Origin: Mucilaginibacter_A sp041088075
GTDB taxonomy: Bacteria > Bacteroidota > Bacteroidia > Sphingobacteriales > Sphingobacteriaceae
NCBI RefSeq assembly: GCF_041088075.1
Contig: NZ_JBGCVY010000001.1
Coordinates: 1-18,135, forward strand
Direction of reading: 5' to 3'
Length of the DNA: 18,135 bases
Made by a program: the position numbers and the translations under genes. Of this stretch, positions 7,272-15,279 are shown one piece after another. Under the pieces are notes generated by a model, which ran no database searches, was not told the origin of the DNA, and saw only the letters and a program-made list of their open reading frames with translations. How positions within the stretch are numbered: the stretch's first letter is position 1; each line of letters opens with the position of its first letter.

Positions 7272-8369
7272 ATGCGCGGTTTCGCTTTCTCAAAATATAT
7301 CCCTCAGCAAATCCCCAAAGGTGGGTTTGATGATTTAATGAAATTGTTTCTCGAACTCCTCAATTACACGGCCGGTGATGCAGGTGAAGCATTGGCTTGG
7401 ATGAACGAGCTGGACAAACAATACAACATGACCAGCGATGAGTATGGCATGGGCAACTTTATTGATGACCTGAAACAAAAAGGTTACCTCGACGAAGACA
7501 AAGAAAAAGGTGAGTTCAAGATCACCGGAAAAACAGAACAAAGCATTCGCCAATCGGCTTTGGAAGAAATTTTTGGCAAGCTGAAAAAATCCGGCAAAGG
7601 CAACCACCGTTCGCCGCTTTCCGGTCAGGGCGATGAAAAAAATTCCGAACGCCGCGAGTATGAGTTTGGCGACAGTTTGGATCAGATTGATATGACGCAA
7701 TCTATCCACAACGCGCAGGTCAATCATGGAATCGGCGATTTTAGGATGACGGAAAAAGATTTGGAAGTAGAAGAAATGGACTTTAAAGTGCTGACTTCTA
7801 CCGTTTTAATGATTGACATTTCGCATTCCATGATTTTGTATGGAGAAGACCGGATCACGCCAGCCAAAAAAGTGGCGATGGCTTTGGCGGAACTCATTCG
7901 TACAAAATATCCGAAAGACACGCTGGATATTGTGGTTTTCGGGAATGATGCCTGGCCAATTACCTTGCAGGATTTGCCTTATTTGCAGGTCGGCCCTTAC
8001 CACACCAACACTTACGCCGGTTTGGAATTGGCTACGGATTTGCTTCGCCGGAGGAAAACCCAAAACAAACAGATTTTTATGATTACCGACGGCAAGCCAA
8101 CCTGCCTGAAAGAAGGATTAAAGTACTATAAAAACAGTGTTGGCCTGGACCGGAAAGTGGTGAACAAAACGCTGAACATGGCCGCGCAATGCAAACGCTT
8201 AAAAATCCCGATCACCACGTTTATGATTGCCAAAGATCCTTATTTACAACAGTTTGTGCGTAAGTTTACTGAAACCAATGGCGGAAAAGCTTTTTACAGT
8301 TCGCTGAACGGTTTGGGCGAATATATTTTTGAAGATTACATCCGGAACAGAAGAAGGACGGTGAGGTAG
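7272..8369 (+). CDS. VWA-domain protein partnering the MoxR-type ATPase
   Basis: A 365-residue soluble protein. The first 165 residues are helical and charged, without a recognised domain. Residues from about 173 form a von Willebrand A domain with an intact MIDAS metal site: DISHS (D182, S184, S186), T247 in HTNTYAG and D273 in ITDGKP. Proteins of this build work with AAA+ ATPases of the MoxR/magnesium-chelatase clade, which remodel protein complexes or help insert metals. The ATPase follows at 8580 on the same strand, supporting the pairing. The order here (VWA first, ATPase second) is the reverse of many MoxR operons. The cellular client is unknown. The start follows the A-rich sequence GGTTTAAAATG. 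Confidence 0.85.
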   Translation: MRGFAFSKYIPQQIPKGGFDDLMKLFLELLNYTAGDAGEALAWMNELDKQYNMTSDEYGMGNFIDDLKQKGYLDEDKEKGEFKITGKTEQSIRQSALEEIFGKLKKSGKGNHRSPLSGQGDEKNSERREYEFGDSLDQIDMTQSIHNAQVNHGIGDFRMTEKDLEVEEMDFKVLTSTVLMIDISHSMILYGEDRITPAKKVAMALAELIRTKYPKDTLDIVVFGNDAWPITLQDLPYLQVGPYHTNTYAGLELATDLLRRRKTQNKQIFMITDGKPTCLKEGLKYYKNSVGLDRKVVNKTLNMAAQCKRLKIPITTFMIAKDPYLQQFVRKFTETNGGKAFYSSLNGLGEYIFEDYIRNRRRTVR

Positions 8370-8579
8370 TCGGGAAGACCGGAAGTCAGAAAAGTCCGAA
8401 AGATGGAAAAGACCGGAAGTCCGAAAGACAGAGCAGCAATGCTTCTTTTATCAGCATAAAATTAATAATCAATTCAAACAGTTTCGAATGTTAAACTTTC
8501 CCACTTTCGGACTAAAATATCAAACTATTTAAATCCGGACTTTCGGACTTTTCCGACTTCCTCCGGAATCAAAAAAACT
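8370..8579. repeat. Inverted-repeat spacer between VWA and ATPase genes
   Basis: GGAAGTCAGAAAAGTCCGAA and two further bases (8381-8402) pair with 8540-8561 at 21 of 22 positions, leaving a 137-base centre. A second partial copy of the GACCGGAAGTC unit lies at about 8410-8427. The centre contains a dispersed motif copy (8439-8463). Folding would place a large stem in the message between two genes expected to be co-expressed. No promoter box with both elements was recognised. Confidence 0.75.
8439..8463 (+). repeat. Dispersed motif copy with full flank
   Basis: ATGCTTCTTTTATCAG followed by CATAAAATT, inside the loop of the VWA-ATPase spacer repeat. Confidence 0.85.
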
Positions 8580-10070
8580 ATGAACAACATCACCACGCTT
8601 AGAGAATTAAAACAAAGCGGATATAAATCCAGATCAGTTAAAGAAGAACTTCGGGAAAACCTGATCAAACAGTTGCAGCAAAAAGAAAACGGTTTTGAAG
8701 GGATTATCGGTTTTGAAGATACCGTAATGCCCGATTTGCAAACCGCTATTTTATCGCGCCACAACATTTTGCTGTTGGGTTTACGCGGACAAGCCAAAAC
8801 CCGGATTGCCCGCTTAATGGTCAATTTACTGGACGAGTTTGTGCCATACATTGCCGGTTCTGAATTATTTGACGATCCGTTGGAGCCGATTTCCTGGTTT
8901 GCCAGAAATGAAATTGAAACCAAAGGCGACGACACGCAAATTGCCTGGCTGCACCGTTCCGAACGTTACACCGAAAAGCTGGCTACGCCCGATGTTACCG
9001 TTGCTGATTTGATTGGCGATGTTGACCCAATTAAGGCAGCAACCATGAAACTGACGTATTCTGACGAACGCGTGATCCATTTCGGTTTGATCCCGCGTGC
9101 ACACCGCGGCATTTTTGTAATCAATGAATTACCCGATTTGCAAGCGCGTATTCAGGTTGCGCTGTTTAACATTTTGCAGGAAAAAGACATCCAAATCCGT
9201 GGTTTTAAACTGCGTTTGCCTTTGGATATCCAGTTTGTTTTTACCGCAAACCCCGAAGATTATACCAACCGCGGTTCCATCGTTACGCCGTTGAAAGACC
9301 GGATCGAAAGCCAAATTTTAACGCATTATCCACGCACCGTAGAAATTTCCCGCCAGATTACCCAACAGGAAGCGTCGTTATCCAAAGAACAAAAAGCAAC
9401 GGTTGAAGCGAACGATTTGGTAAAAGATTTGGTAGAACAGATTGCTTTTGAAGCGCGAAATTCAGAATACATTGATAAAAAATCCGGCGTTTCTGCCCGT
9501 TTAACCATTTCGGCTTATGAAAATCTGATCAGTAATGCGGAAAGAAGAATGCTCATCAACCGCGAGAAAAACACGTTCGTCCGTATTTCTGATTTTCTCG
9601 GCGTAATTCCAGCCATCACCGGAAAAATTGAATTGGTTTACGAAGGCGAATTGGAAGGACCGGCAAAAGTGGCCAACATTTTGGTTGGAAAAGCAATCAA
9701 AACTTTGTTGCTGAACTACTTCCCGGAACCGGAAAAAGCCAAGAAAAGCAAAAAACCAAACCCTTATCAGGAAATTATAACTTGGTTTAGCGCTGGAAAC
9801 AATATTGCTATTATTGATGACCTGCCAAATCAGGAATATAAAAAACTGCTGCTTTCTGTTCCCGGATTGAAGGATTTGGTGAAGAAAAACCATCCTTCAC
9901 TTTCCGAAAACAACCAACTGTTGTTGATGGAATTTGTGCTGCACGGTTTGGCCGAGTTTTCGCAGGTAAATAAAGGTTATTTGGATAACGGTTATTCGTT
10001 TTCGGATATGTTTGACAGCTTGTTCAACATGAAAAAAGACGACGACCTGGACTTTGACGACCGTTATTAG
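8580..10070 (+). CDS. MoxR-type AAA+ ATPase
   Basis: A 496-residue soluble ATPase of the MoxR/magnesium chelatase I-subunit clade. It has Walker A GLRGQAKT (67-74) and Walker B IFVINEL (178-184). The latter has Asn before the catalytic Glu where Asp is usual. Sensor I lies in FTANPED (N224), and the PLKDRI segment carries the expected arginine finger R241. The C-terminal third (about 330-496) is an extended helical region with a lysine-rich stretch and an acidic end (DDDLDFDDRY). It probably forms a hexamer that acts on a client through the VWA partner encoded just upstream; this is inference from the clade. The start is the first ATG after an A-rich run. There are no dispersed motif copies inside, but one begins 2 bases after the stop. 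Confidence 0.87.
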   Translation: MNNITTLRELKQSGYKSRSVKEELRENLIKQLQQKENGFEGIIGFEDTVMPDLQTAILSRHNILLLGLRGQAKTRIARLMVNLLDEFVPYIAGSELFDDPLEPISWFARNEIETKGDDTQIAWLHRSERYTEKLATPDVTVADLIGDVDPIKAATMKLTYSDERVIHFGLIPRAHRGIFVINELPDLQARIQVALFNILQEKDIQIRGFKLRLPLDIQFVFTANPEDYTNRGSIVTPLKDRIESQILTHYPRTVEISRQITQQEASLSKEQKATVEANDLVKDLVEQIAFEARNSEYIDKKSGVSARLTISAYENLISNAERRMLINREKNTFVRISDFLGVIPAITGKIELVYEGELEGPAKVANILVGKAIKTLLLNYFPEPEKAKKSKKPNPYQEIITWFSAGNNIAIIDDLPNQEYKKLLLSVPGLKDLVKKNHPSLSENNQLLLMEFVLHGLAEFSQVNKGYLDNGYSFSDMFDSLFNMKKDDDLDFDDRY

Positions 10071-10071
10071 C

Positions 10072-10091
10072 ATGCTTCTTTTACCGGCATA
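10072..10091 (+). repeat. Dispersed motif copy immediately after the ATPase stop
   Basis: ATGCTTCTTTTACCGGCATA begins 2 bases after the stop codon and ends 9 bases before the next ATG, so it occupies nearly the whole 30-base intergenic gap. Confidence 0.85.
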
Positions 10092-10100
10092 TTTTCATCC

Positions 10101-11381
10101 ATGACTAACCCATTTCTCTTAATCGGCGTTTGCATCTTACTGTTGCTCGCCGATTTTTATATTATCAGTGGCATCCGCGGCGCGCTCAAAAAGTTCAGTT
10201 TTCGCTTTGTAAAAAGGTTTACCATTATTTTTTGGACAGTTTCGCTGCTGCTTATCGTCGGCGTTTTTGTATCCGTTTATTTCAATATCGGCGTCGGTCC
10301 GCGAGCCGCCATTTTGCTCGTATTTTTCATTTTGCTGATTGCCAAAGTCTTTTTGCTACCGTTTATTTTGGTGGACGATGTACGCCGGATTTTTCTGTGG
10401 ATCGCCCGAAAATATAAAAAACCGGAACCGGAATTTCCCGCAAGTCAGCCCAAACCAGACCACATTCCGCGTTCAGAATTTTTGATGAAAGCCGGTTTGA
10501 TTACGGCTTCCCTCCCGCTGGCTTCACTTTCTTACGGCATCATTTCAGGCGCTTATGATTATCGCGTTCGCCGCCAAACCATTTATCTGCCTAACCTGCC
10601 CAAAGCTTTTGATGGCATTAAATTAGGTCAGATTTCAGACATTCACTCCGGTAGTTTTTACAATAAAAAAGCGGTTTCGGGCGGTGTGGATATGCTATTG
10701 AAAGAAAAGCCTGATTTCATCTTTTTTACCGGCGATTTGGTAAACAACCGAACGATCGAAGTAAAAAATTACGTGGATATTTTTTCGCGCGTAAAAGCGC
10801 CTTTGGGCGTGTTTTCTGTTTTGGGGAACCACGATTACGGCGATTATTACACTTGGGATTCCGTCCAGGCCAAACAGCAAAACCTGAAAGACATTTTGAC
10901 CGTGCACAAAAATATGGGCTACGATTTGTTGATGGACGAGAACCGCAGGCTGAAAGTTGACGGCGAGGAAATCGGCATTCTCGGCGTCCAAAACTGGGGC
11001 GCGTTAAGCCGTTTCCCAAAATATGGCCGGATGGATTTGGCCACCAAGAATACGGACGATCTGCCGGTGAAGCTTCTTTTATCGCACGACCCTTCGCATT
11101 GGCGGGCGCAGGTTTTGCCGCAATATCCTCAGATTGATATGATGTTTTCCGGCCATACCCACGGGATGCAGTTTGGCGTTCGGCTGCCGCATTTTCAATG
11201 GAGCCCGGTGCAATACATTTACAAAGAATGGGCCGGCCATTATCAAGAAAACAACCAGCAATTGTATGTGAATGTGGGTTACGGATTTCTGGGTTATCCC
11301 GGTAGGGTTGGTATTTTGCCCGAAATTACCCTGTTTGAATTTAAATCCGGCACAAATCCAAATCCGGTAAAGAATTCTTAA
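10101..11381 (+). CDS. Membrane-anchored metallophosphoesterase
   Basis: A 426-residue protein with three N-terminal membrane segments (about 4-24, 40-62 and 69-92), a hydrophobic stretch at 129-150, and a calcineurin-like phosphoesterase domain from about 172. Metal ligands are all visible: SDIH (D180, H182), TGDLVNN (D212), GNHD (N243, H244), SHDPSH (H329) and SGHTHG (H352, H354). The closest known type is the YkuE/YaeI-like group, some of which act on lipid substrates such as UDP-linked or phospholipid intermediates; the substrate here cannot be told. The 30-base gap to the ATPase gene and the 33-base gap to the next gene suggest a shared transcript. A dispersed motif copy (11071-11084) encodes KLLLSH right at the metal-ligand segment. 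Confidence 0.87.
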   Translation: MTNPFLLIGVCILLLLADFYIISGIRGALKKFSFRFVKRFTIIFWTVSLLLIVGVFVSVYFNIGVGPRAAILLVFFILLIAKVFLLPFILVDDVRRIFLWIARKYKKPEPEFPASQPKPDHIPRSEFLMKAGLITASLPLASLSYGIISGAYDYRVRRQTIYLPNLPKAFDGIKLGQISDIHSGSFYNKKAVSGGVDMLLKEKPDFIFFTGDLVNNRTIEVKNYVDIFSRVKAPLGVFSVLGNHDYGDYYTWDSVQAKQQNLKDILTVHKNMGYDLLMDENRRLKVDGEEIGILGVQNWGALSRFPKYGRMDLATKNTDDLPVKLLLSHDPSHWRAQVLPQYPQIDMMFSGHTHGMQFGVRLPHFQWSPVQYIYKEWAGHYQENNQQLYVNVGYGFLGYPGRVGILPEITLFEFKSGTNPNPVKNS

Positions 11382-11414
11382 TCAATAAGCAGCATATTTG
11401 GTTTTCTATTTTGA

Positions 11415-12302
11415 ATGCGGAAAGTATTGTATGCTGCTTTTGATTTTCTGTTGTTTGGCAACCTGTTTATGGCTTTGTGCACCGTGGCACAAGCTTTGGT
11501 TACTTTTATTTTGATTGATGCAAAACCAGTTTTTCCAGTGTTGGCGATCTTGTTTTGCTCCACGCTTTTCACTTACAACTTCAGCATCTTAATTACCAAA
11601 CCTAAATATCCCGAACTTTCCCCTTTTAAGCGTGTCCGCTGGTTTTTTGCGCGGTATAAACTGATGGTTGCCATCACGGTCATTTCGGCGATGCTTCTTT
11701 TGCCCCTGTTTTTTTGGGTTTCTGCCCCATCAAAAATACTATTGGTTTTACTTTCCGTTTTGTCAATCGGTTACGGCATGCCCTTGTTTTCCGTTGGGAA
11801 GCAAAGATTTGGCCTGCGCAATATTCCCGGCTTAAAACTGCTGCTGATCGGCTCGACTTGGGCATTAAGCGTGGTGCTTTTGCCCGTTTTTGAAGCACAA
11901 AACCTACAACACCTTACATTTTCAAAAACCGAAATATTGGTTTTAACGGCCAAGAGATTTTTATTCATCACGGCAATGGCCATTCCATTTGATATCCGCG
12001 ATTTATTTCAAGACCGAAACGTGGGCTTAAAAACCATTCCCGTTGTTTTTGGGGAGAAAAACGCTTATTTGCTTTGCCAGGTTTTGCTGGCCGGTTATCT
12101 GTTCCTGTTGTTCTTTTTTAGGGAACCTGGTTTTAACAGCAACTTTTTTGCACTTGCCATTACCATCGTATTGGCCAGTTGGCTCATCTTTCGTTCCAAT
12201 TTTATAAAAAACGAGTATTATTATTTCTTTTTTGTAGACGGGATTTTGATTTTACAGTACGTGTTGATGTTGGTGTTTAAATTTTTACAGGAAATGTTTT
12301 AA
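11415..12302 (+). CDS. UbiA-like polytopic membrane protein
   Basis: A 295-residue protein with about eight hydrophobic membrane segments. IPFDIRDLFQDRNVGLKTIP (191-209 region) matches the second aspartate-rich motif of UbiA prenyltransferases (D193, D196, D200), and GYGMPL (119-124) fits the YxxP segment after the fourth helix. The first NDxxDxxxD motif expected near residues 54-66 is missing; the corresponding loop reads YNFSILITKPKYPE. The protein may therefore be a non-classical or inactive relative, or use a different acceptor. No quinone or carotenoid genes surround it. Residues 93-97 (MLLLP) are encoded by a dispersed motif variant (11691-11705). Confidence 0.7.
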   Translation: MRKVLYAAFDFLLFGNLFMALCTVAQALVTFILIDAKPVFPVLAILFCSTLFTYNFSILITKPKYPELSPFKRVRWFFARYKLMVAITVISAMLLLPLFFWVSAPSKILLVLLSVLSIGYGMPLFSVGKQRFGLRNIPGLKLLLIGSTWALSVVLLPVFEAQNLQHLTFSKTEILVLTAKRFLFITAMAIPFDIRDLFQDRNVGLKTIPVVFGEKNAYLLCQVLLAGYLFLLFFFREPGFNSNFFALAITIVLASWLIFRSNFIKNEYYYFFFVDGILILQYVLMLVFKFLQEMF

Positions 12303-12532
12303 CTAAAGTTTTAAAAACCATGTATTTATGATCGGTTATTGATACAGCCAATCAAAACATTTAATAAAAAGCTTCACACCGAAATTGATTTTAAAGCCTG
12401 TTTAAATTTCAACCCAAAAAAAGCGGATGCTTCTTTTACCACATAAAAATTGGTGTGTTTATCAATTTAACCAAACCAAATGTTTACCAATTTTTATAGG
12501 GTAAAAGAAGCATGAGGTTCTTATTTTAAGTC
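12303..12532. other. Gene-free spacer before the tRNA terminator
   Basis: No ORF of note. It contains the GCCTGTTTAAATTTC box (12396-12410) and, 16 bases on, the inverted motif pair at 12427-12513. The first 90 bases are AT-rich with nothing recognised. Confidence 0.6.
12427..12513. repeat. 87-base inverted pair of the dispersed motif
   Basis: The left arm 12427-12454 and right arm 12486-12513 are reverse complements at 26 of 28 positions, with a 31-base centre. Each arm starts with ATGCTTCTTTTACC and continues into a TAAAAATTGGT flank. This is the most complete version of the element in the window and shows how far conservation extends beyond the 15-base core. It sits between the convergent ends of the UbiA-like gene and the initiator tRNA. 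Confidence 0.9.
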
Positions 12533-12574
12533 AAAAAAAATCGGGCAAACTTGAGTTGTTTCAAATTTGCCCGA
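12533..12574 (-). terminator. Intrinsic terminator of the initiator tRNA gene
   Basis: Read on the minus strand, TCGGGCAAA (12574-12566) pairs perfectly with TTTGCCCGA (12549-12541) and is followed by eight T residues. It begins 5 bases after the tRNA 3' end, a textbook arrangement. Confidence 0.92.
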
Positions 12575-12579
12575 TTAGG

Positions 12580-12652
<73 letters not shown>

Positions 12653-12727
12653 CTGTTTTTGTTTTCACTTCGGACATAAACCCCGGAAGCCTTTTCAGTG
12701 TTTCAATTTGGTTATTGTTTCCCTGAA

Positions 12728-12764
12728 TTGGACTGCAAAGATATAATTCGTTTCTTTGCAGTCC
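12728..12764 (+). promoter_or_regulatory. Symmetric promoter region upstream of era
   Basis: GGACTGCAAAG (12730-12740) and CTTTGCAGTCC (12754-12764) are perfect 11-base inverted arms around a 13-base centre. The left arm overlaps the tRNA -7 box. On the plus strand the right arm carries TTTCTTTG (12751-12758), a one-mismatch -7 box, 20 bases after TTG (12728-12730). This gives a plausible era promoter with a leader of about 25 bases. Symmetry of the arms makes the two promoters mirror images. Confidence 0.6.
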
Positions 12765-12767
12765 AAA
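12736..12767 (-). promoter_or_regulatory. Promoter for the initiator tRNA
   Basis: On the minus strand, TTTG (12767-12764) is followed after 20 bases by TATCTTTG (12743-12736), an exact match to the Bacteroidota TTTG/TAnnTTTG promoter with correct spacing. Transcription would start near 12729, leaving a leader of about 75 bases to be removed by RNase P. Confidence 0.75.
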
Positions 12768-12788
12768 TATATTTTTAATTATTTTTTA

Positions 12789-13667
12789 ATGAGTCATCAG
12801 GCAGGTTTTGTAAGCATCATCGGTAAACCTAACGCAGGGAAATCAACCTTGATGAATGCGCTGGTTGGCGAAAAAATGTCAATCATCACATCTAAAGCAC
12901 AAACTACACGTCATCGTATTTTGGGAATTGTGAACGCCGAAAATTACCAGATTGTATTTTCGGATACGCCGGGCATCATCAAACCGCATTATGCGTTGCA
13001 GGAAAGCATGATGCACCAGGTAGAAGGTTCGATTGTGGATGCGGATTTGATTTTGCTGATGACGGACATTAACGAGCAGCACGACGAGCAGGACGTTTTA
13101 GAAAAGCTGGAAGGTTCGCAGGCACCGTTGATCGTTTTGATTAACAAGATTGACGAATCGGACGAAGCAACCGTGATGCAAAAAATTGCTTACTGGCAGG
13201 AAAAACTTCACCCAAAAGCAGTTTACGCCATTTCTGCTTTGCACATGCAGGACATTGCTTCTTTTATCGGTACAATTTTGGCGTACATGCCGGAGCATCC
13301 GCCGTATTATGAAAAAGATTTTTTAACCGATCGCAACGACCGCTTTTTTGCTTCGGAAATCATTCGCGAAAAAATATTTAAAAGTTATAAAAAAGAAATC
13401 CCGTACAGCACCGAGGTGATTATTACGGCTTTTAAGGAAGATGAAAAAATATACCGCATCAGTTCAGAAATTATTGTGGAACGCGATTCGCAAAAAAATA
13501 TCCTGATCGGCCCGGGCGGCGCGATGCTGAAAAAAATTGGCACCTACGCCCGAAAAGACATGGAAGAGTTTTTTCAGCATAAAGTTTTCCTGGAAATGTT
13601 TGTGAAAGTAATTCCCGACTGGCGCAGTAAAAAAAATTACCTGAAACAGTTTGGGTACGAAGAATAA
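12789..13667 (+). CDS. era: GTPase Era, ribosome assembly factor
   Basis: Era binds the 3' end of 16S rRNA and is needed for 30S subunit maturation. The 292-residue protein has the G1 loop GKPNAGKS (12-19), the effector-region sequence TTRHRI, G3 DTPG (59-62) and G4 NKID (119-122). It has a C-terminal KH RNA-binding domain whose GPGG loop is at 241-244. The start is taken at 12789 (MSHQAGFVSII), which gives the normal Era N-terminus. An upstream TTG at 12756 in the same frame would lie inside the predicted promoter. Dispersed motif copy 13256-13270 encodes IASFIG (156-161) at the junction of the two domains. der follows 90 bases downstream. Confidence 0.95.
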   Translation: MSHQAGFVSIIGKPNAGKSTLMNALVGEKMSIITSKAQTTRHRILGIVNAENYQIVFSDTPGIIKPHYALQESMMHQVEGSIVDADLILLMTDINEQHDEQDVLEKLEGSQAPLIVLINKIDESDEATVMQKIAYWQEKLHPKAVYAISALHMQDIASFIGTILAYMPEHPPYYEKDFLTDRNDRFFASEIIREKIFKSYKKEIPYSTEVIITAFKEDEKIYRISSEIIVERDSQKNILIGPGGAMLKKIGTYARKDMEEFFQHKVFLEMFVKVIPDWRSKKNYLKQFGYEE

Positions 13668-13757
13668 ATAAGTAGCAAGTATCAGGTATTTAGTATCAAG
13701 ATTTTGAATATCTGGTTACTTGATACTTGATACTTAAATCTTGATACTAAAGAAAAA
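13668..13757. repeat. Inverted repeats in the era-der spacer
   Basis: TTAGTATCAAGATT (13690-13703) and AATCTTGATACTAA (13737-13750) are perfect 14-base inverted arms. Additional tandem TACTTGATACT-like units lie between them. The hairpin would end 7 bases before the der ATG and could affect der translation or mark the end of the era message. Confidence 0.75.
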
Positions 13758-15059
13758 ATGAGCAACATAGTAGCCATAGTTGGCCGCCCCAACGTAGGCA
13801 AATCCACTTTATATAACCGGTTGACCGAAAGCCGCAAAGCCATTGTGGATGATTACAGCGGTGTAACCCGCGACCGCCATTACGGCCATGCCGAATGGAT
13901 CAACCGCACTTTTACCGTGATTGATACCGGCGGTTACGTGGCCAATTCGGAAGATGTTTTTGAGGCCGCCATCCGTGAACAAGTCGTGATTGCCATAGAA
14001 GAAGCAACCGTAATTTTGTTTATGGTGGATGTAACTACGGGCATCACCGATCTGGACGACGAAATTGCAGCTTTGCTCCGCAGAAGCAAAAAACCGGTAC
14101 ATGTGGTTGTCAATAAGGTTGATAATGCTGCCAGGCACAATGAAACCAGCGTTTTTTACAGTTTGGGCTTAGGTGAGATTTTCCCGATTTCGTCCATGAC
14201 CGGTTCCGGGACGGGAGAACTGCTGGACGAAGTGGTGAAAGGTTTTGATGACGAGGAAGTCGAAGAAAACGGCTTGCCAAAATTTGCCATTGTTGGCCGT
14301 CCGAATGTTGGTAAATCATCTATGATCAATGCTTTAATTGGTCAGGATCGGAATATTGTTACGCCGATTGCCGGCACCACGCGCGATTCCATCCACATTC
14401 ATTACAATCAATTTGGTCATAATTTTAACCTGATTGATACTGCTGGACTTCGTAAAAAAACCAAAGTACACGAAAATATTGAGTTTTATTCGGTGATGCG
14501 GACGATCAAAGCTTTGGAAGAAGCAGATGTGGTTTTAATTATGATTGATGCAGTTGAAGGCATGGAAAGCCAGGATGTCAATATTTTTCACCTCGCCGAA
14601 AAAAACAAAAAAGGTGTGGTGATATTGGTAAACAAGTGGGATTTGATCGAAAAAAACAACAAAACCACTAAAGTTTTTGAAGAACAGATCAAGCAAAAAC
14701 TGGCTCCGTTTACCGATGTTCCGATCGTTTTTACTTCGGTTACCGAGAAGCAGCGCATTTTTAAAGCGATAGAAGCAGCAACCAAAGTTTTTGAAAACCG
14801 GAAGAAAAAAATCCCGACTTCAAAACTAAACGACGTAATGTTGCCGTTGATCGAAGCTTTTCCGCCGCCATCGTTAAAAGGAAAATTCGTCAAAATAAAA
14901 TATGTTACGCAAATTGTCGGCACCTCGCCGATGTTTGCGTTTTTCTGCAATTTGCCGCAATACATTAAGGAGCCTTACAAGCGTTTTATCGAGAACAAGC
15001 TGCGCGAAAATTTCGATTTTGAAGGCGTTCCGGTGCAGATATTTTTCAGGCAGAAGTAA
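13758..15059 (+). CDS. der: GTPase Der (EngA), 50S ribosome assembly
   Basis: A 433-residue protein with two GTPase domains in tandem, unique to Der, followed by a KH-like C-terminal domain. The first G1 loop is GRPNVGKS (9-16) with DTGG (56-59) and NKVD (119-122). The second G1 loop is GRPNVGKS (180-187) with a DTAG and an NKWD. Der acts in late assembly of the large ribosomal subunit. The gene contains no dispersed motif copy, but one begins 7 bases after the stop. The last 40 or so bases of the gene reappear in degraded form at 15203-15242. Confidence 0.96.
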   Translation: MSNIVAIVGRPNVGKSTLYNRLTESRKAIVDDYSGVTRDRHYGHAEWINRTFTVIDTGGYVANSEDVFEAAIREQVVIAIEEATVILFMVDVTTGITDLDDEIAALLRRSKKPVHVVVNKVDNAARHNETSVFYSLGLGEIFPISSMTGSGTGELLDEVVKGFDDEEVEENGLPKFAIVGRPNVGKSSMINALIGQDRNIVTPIAGTTRDSIHIHYNQFGHNFNLIDTAGLRKKTKVHENIEFYSVMRTIKALEEADVVLIMIDAVEGMESQDVNIFHLAEKNKKGVVILVNKWDLIEKNNKTTKVFEEQIKQKLAPFTDVPIVFTSVTEKQRIFKAIEAATKVFENRKKKIPTSKLNDVMLPLIEAFPPPSLKGKFVKIKYVTQIVGTSPMFAFFCNLPQYIKEPYKRFIENKLRENFDFEGVPVQIFFRQK

Positions 15060-15065
15060 TTATGG

Positions 15066-15089
15066 ATGCTTCTTTTATCGGCATAATTT
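15066..15089 (+). repeat. Dispersed motif copy after der
   Basis: ATGCTTCTTTTATCGG followed by CATAATTT, beginning 7 bases after the der stop codon. Confidence 0.85.
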
Positions 15090-15091
15090 TT

Positions 15092-15177
15092 TGTCATTTC
15101 GACCAAAGGGAGAAATCTTCTTCAAATTCAAAAGACTGCCGCTTTGATGAGGATTTCTCCCTTCGGTCGAAATGACA
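15092..15177. repeat. 86-base inverted repeat element
   Basis: The arms 15092-15120 and 15149-15177 match as reverse complements at 27 of 29 positions, starting TGTCATTTCGACC. This resembles widespread intergenic hairpin elements of Bacteroidota. It separates the real der 3' end from its duplicated remnant. Confidence 0.88.
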
Positions 15178-15202
15178 GCATTGGTTCTTATCGTTTAATT
15201 AA

Positions 15203-15272
15203 TAAAGGTGCTTCGGTTCAGATATTTTTCAGGCAGAAGTAATTTGCGATGCTTCTTTTATCGGCATAAATT
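15203..15272 (+). pseudogene. Duplicated remnant of the der 3' end with motif
   Basis: From 15220 on the sequence CAGATATTTTTCAGGCAGAA continues to TAATT exactly as at the der terminus. The 18 bases before that match at 13. The encoded end reads GASVQIFFRQK then stop, against EGVPVQIFFRQK in Der. The following bases also repeat a dispersed motif with its flank (15249-15272), so gene end and motif were copied together. Confidence 0.8.
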
Positions 15273-15279
15273 CTTTATT

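Noticed and set aside
12756..12788. Upstream TTG start extending Era by 11 residues
   Set aside because: It would begin inside the predicted -7 box and inverted repeat, and the ATG at 12789 gives the normal Era N-terminus.
13980..14010. GAAGAAGCAACC and GAAGAAGCAGAT (14518-14529) in der
   Set aside because: They share only GAAGCA with the motif and lack the TAAAA part; ordinary Glu-Glu-Ala codons.
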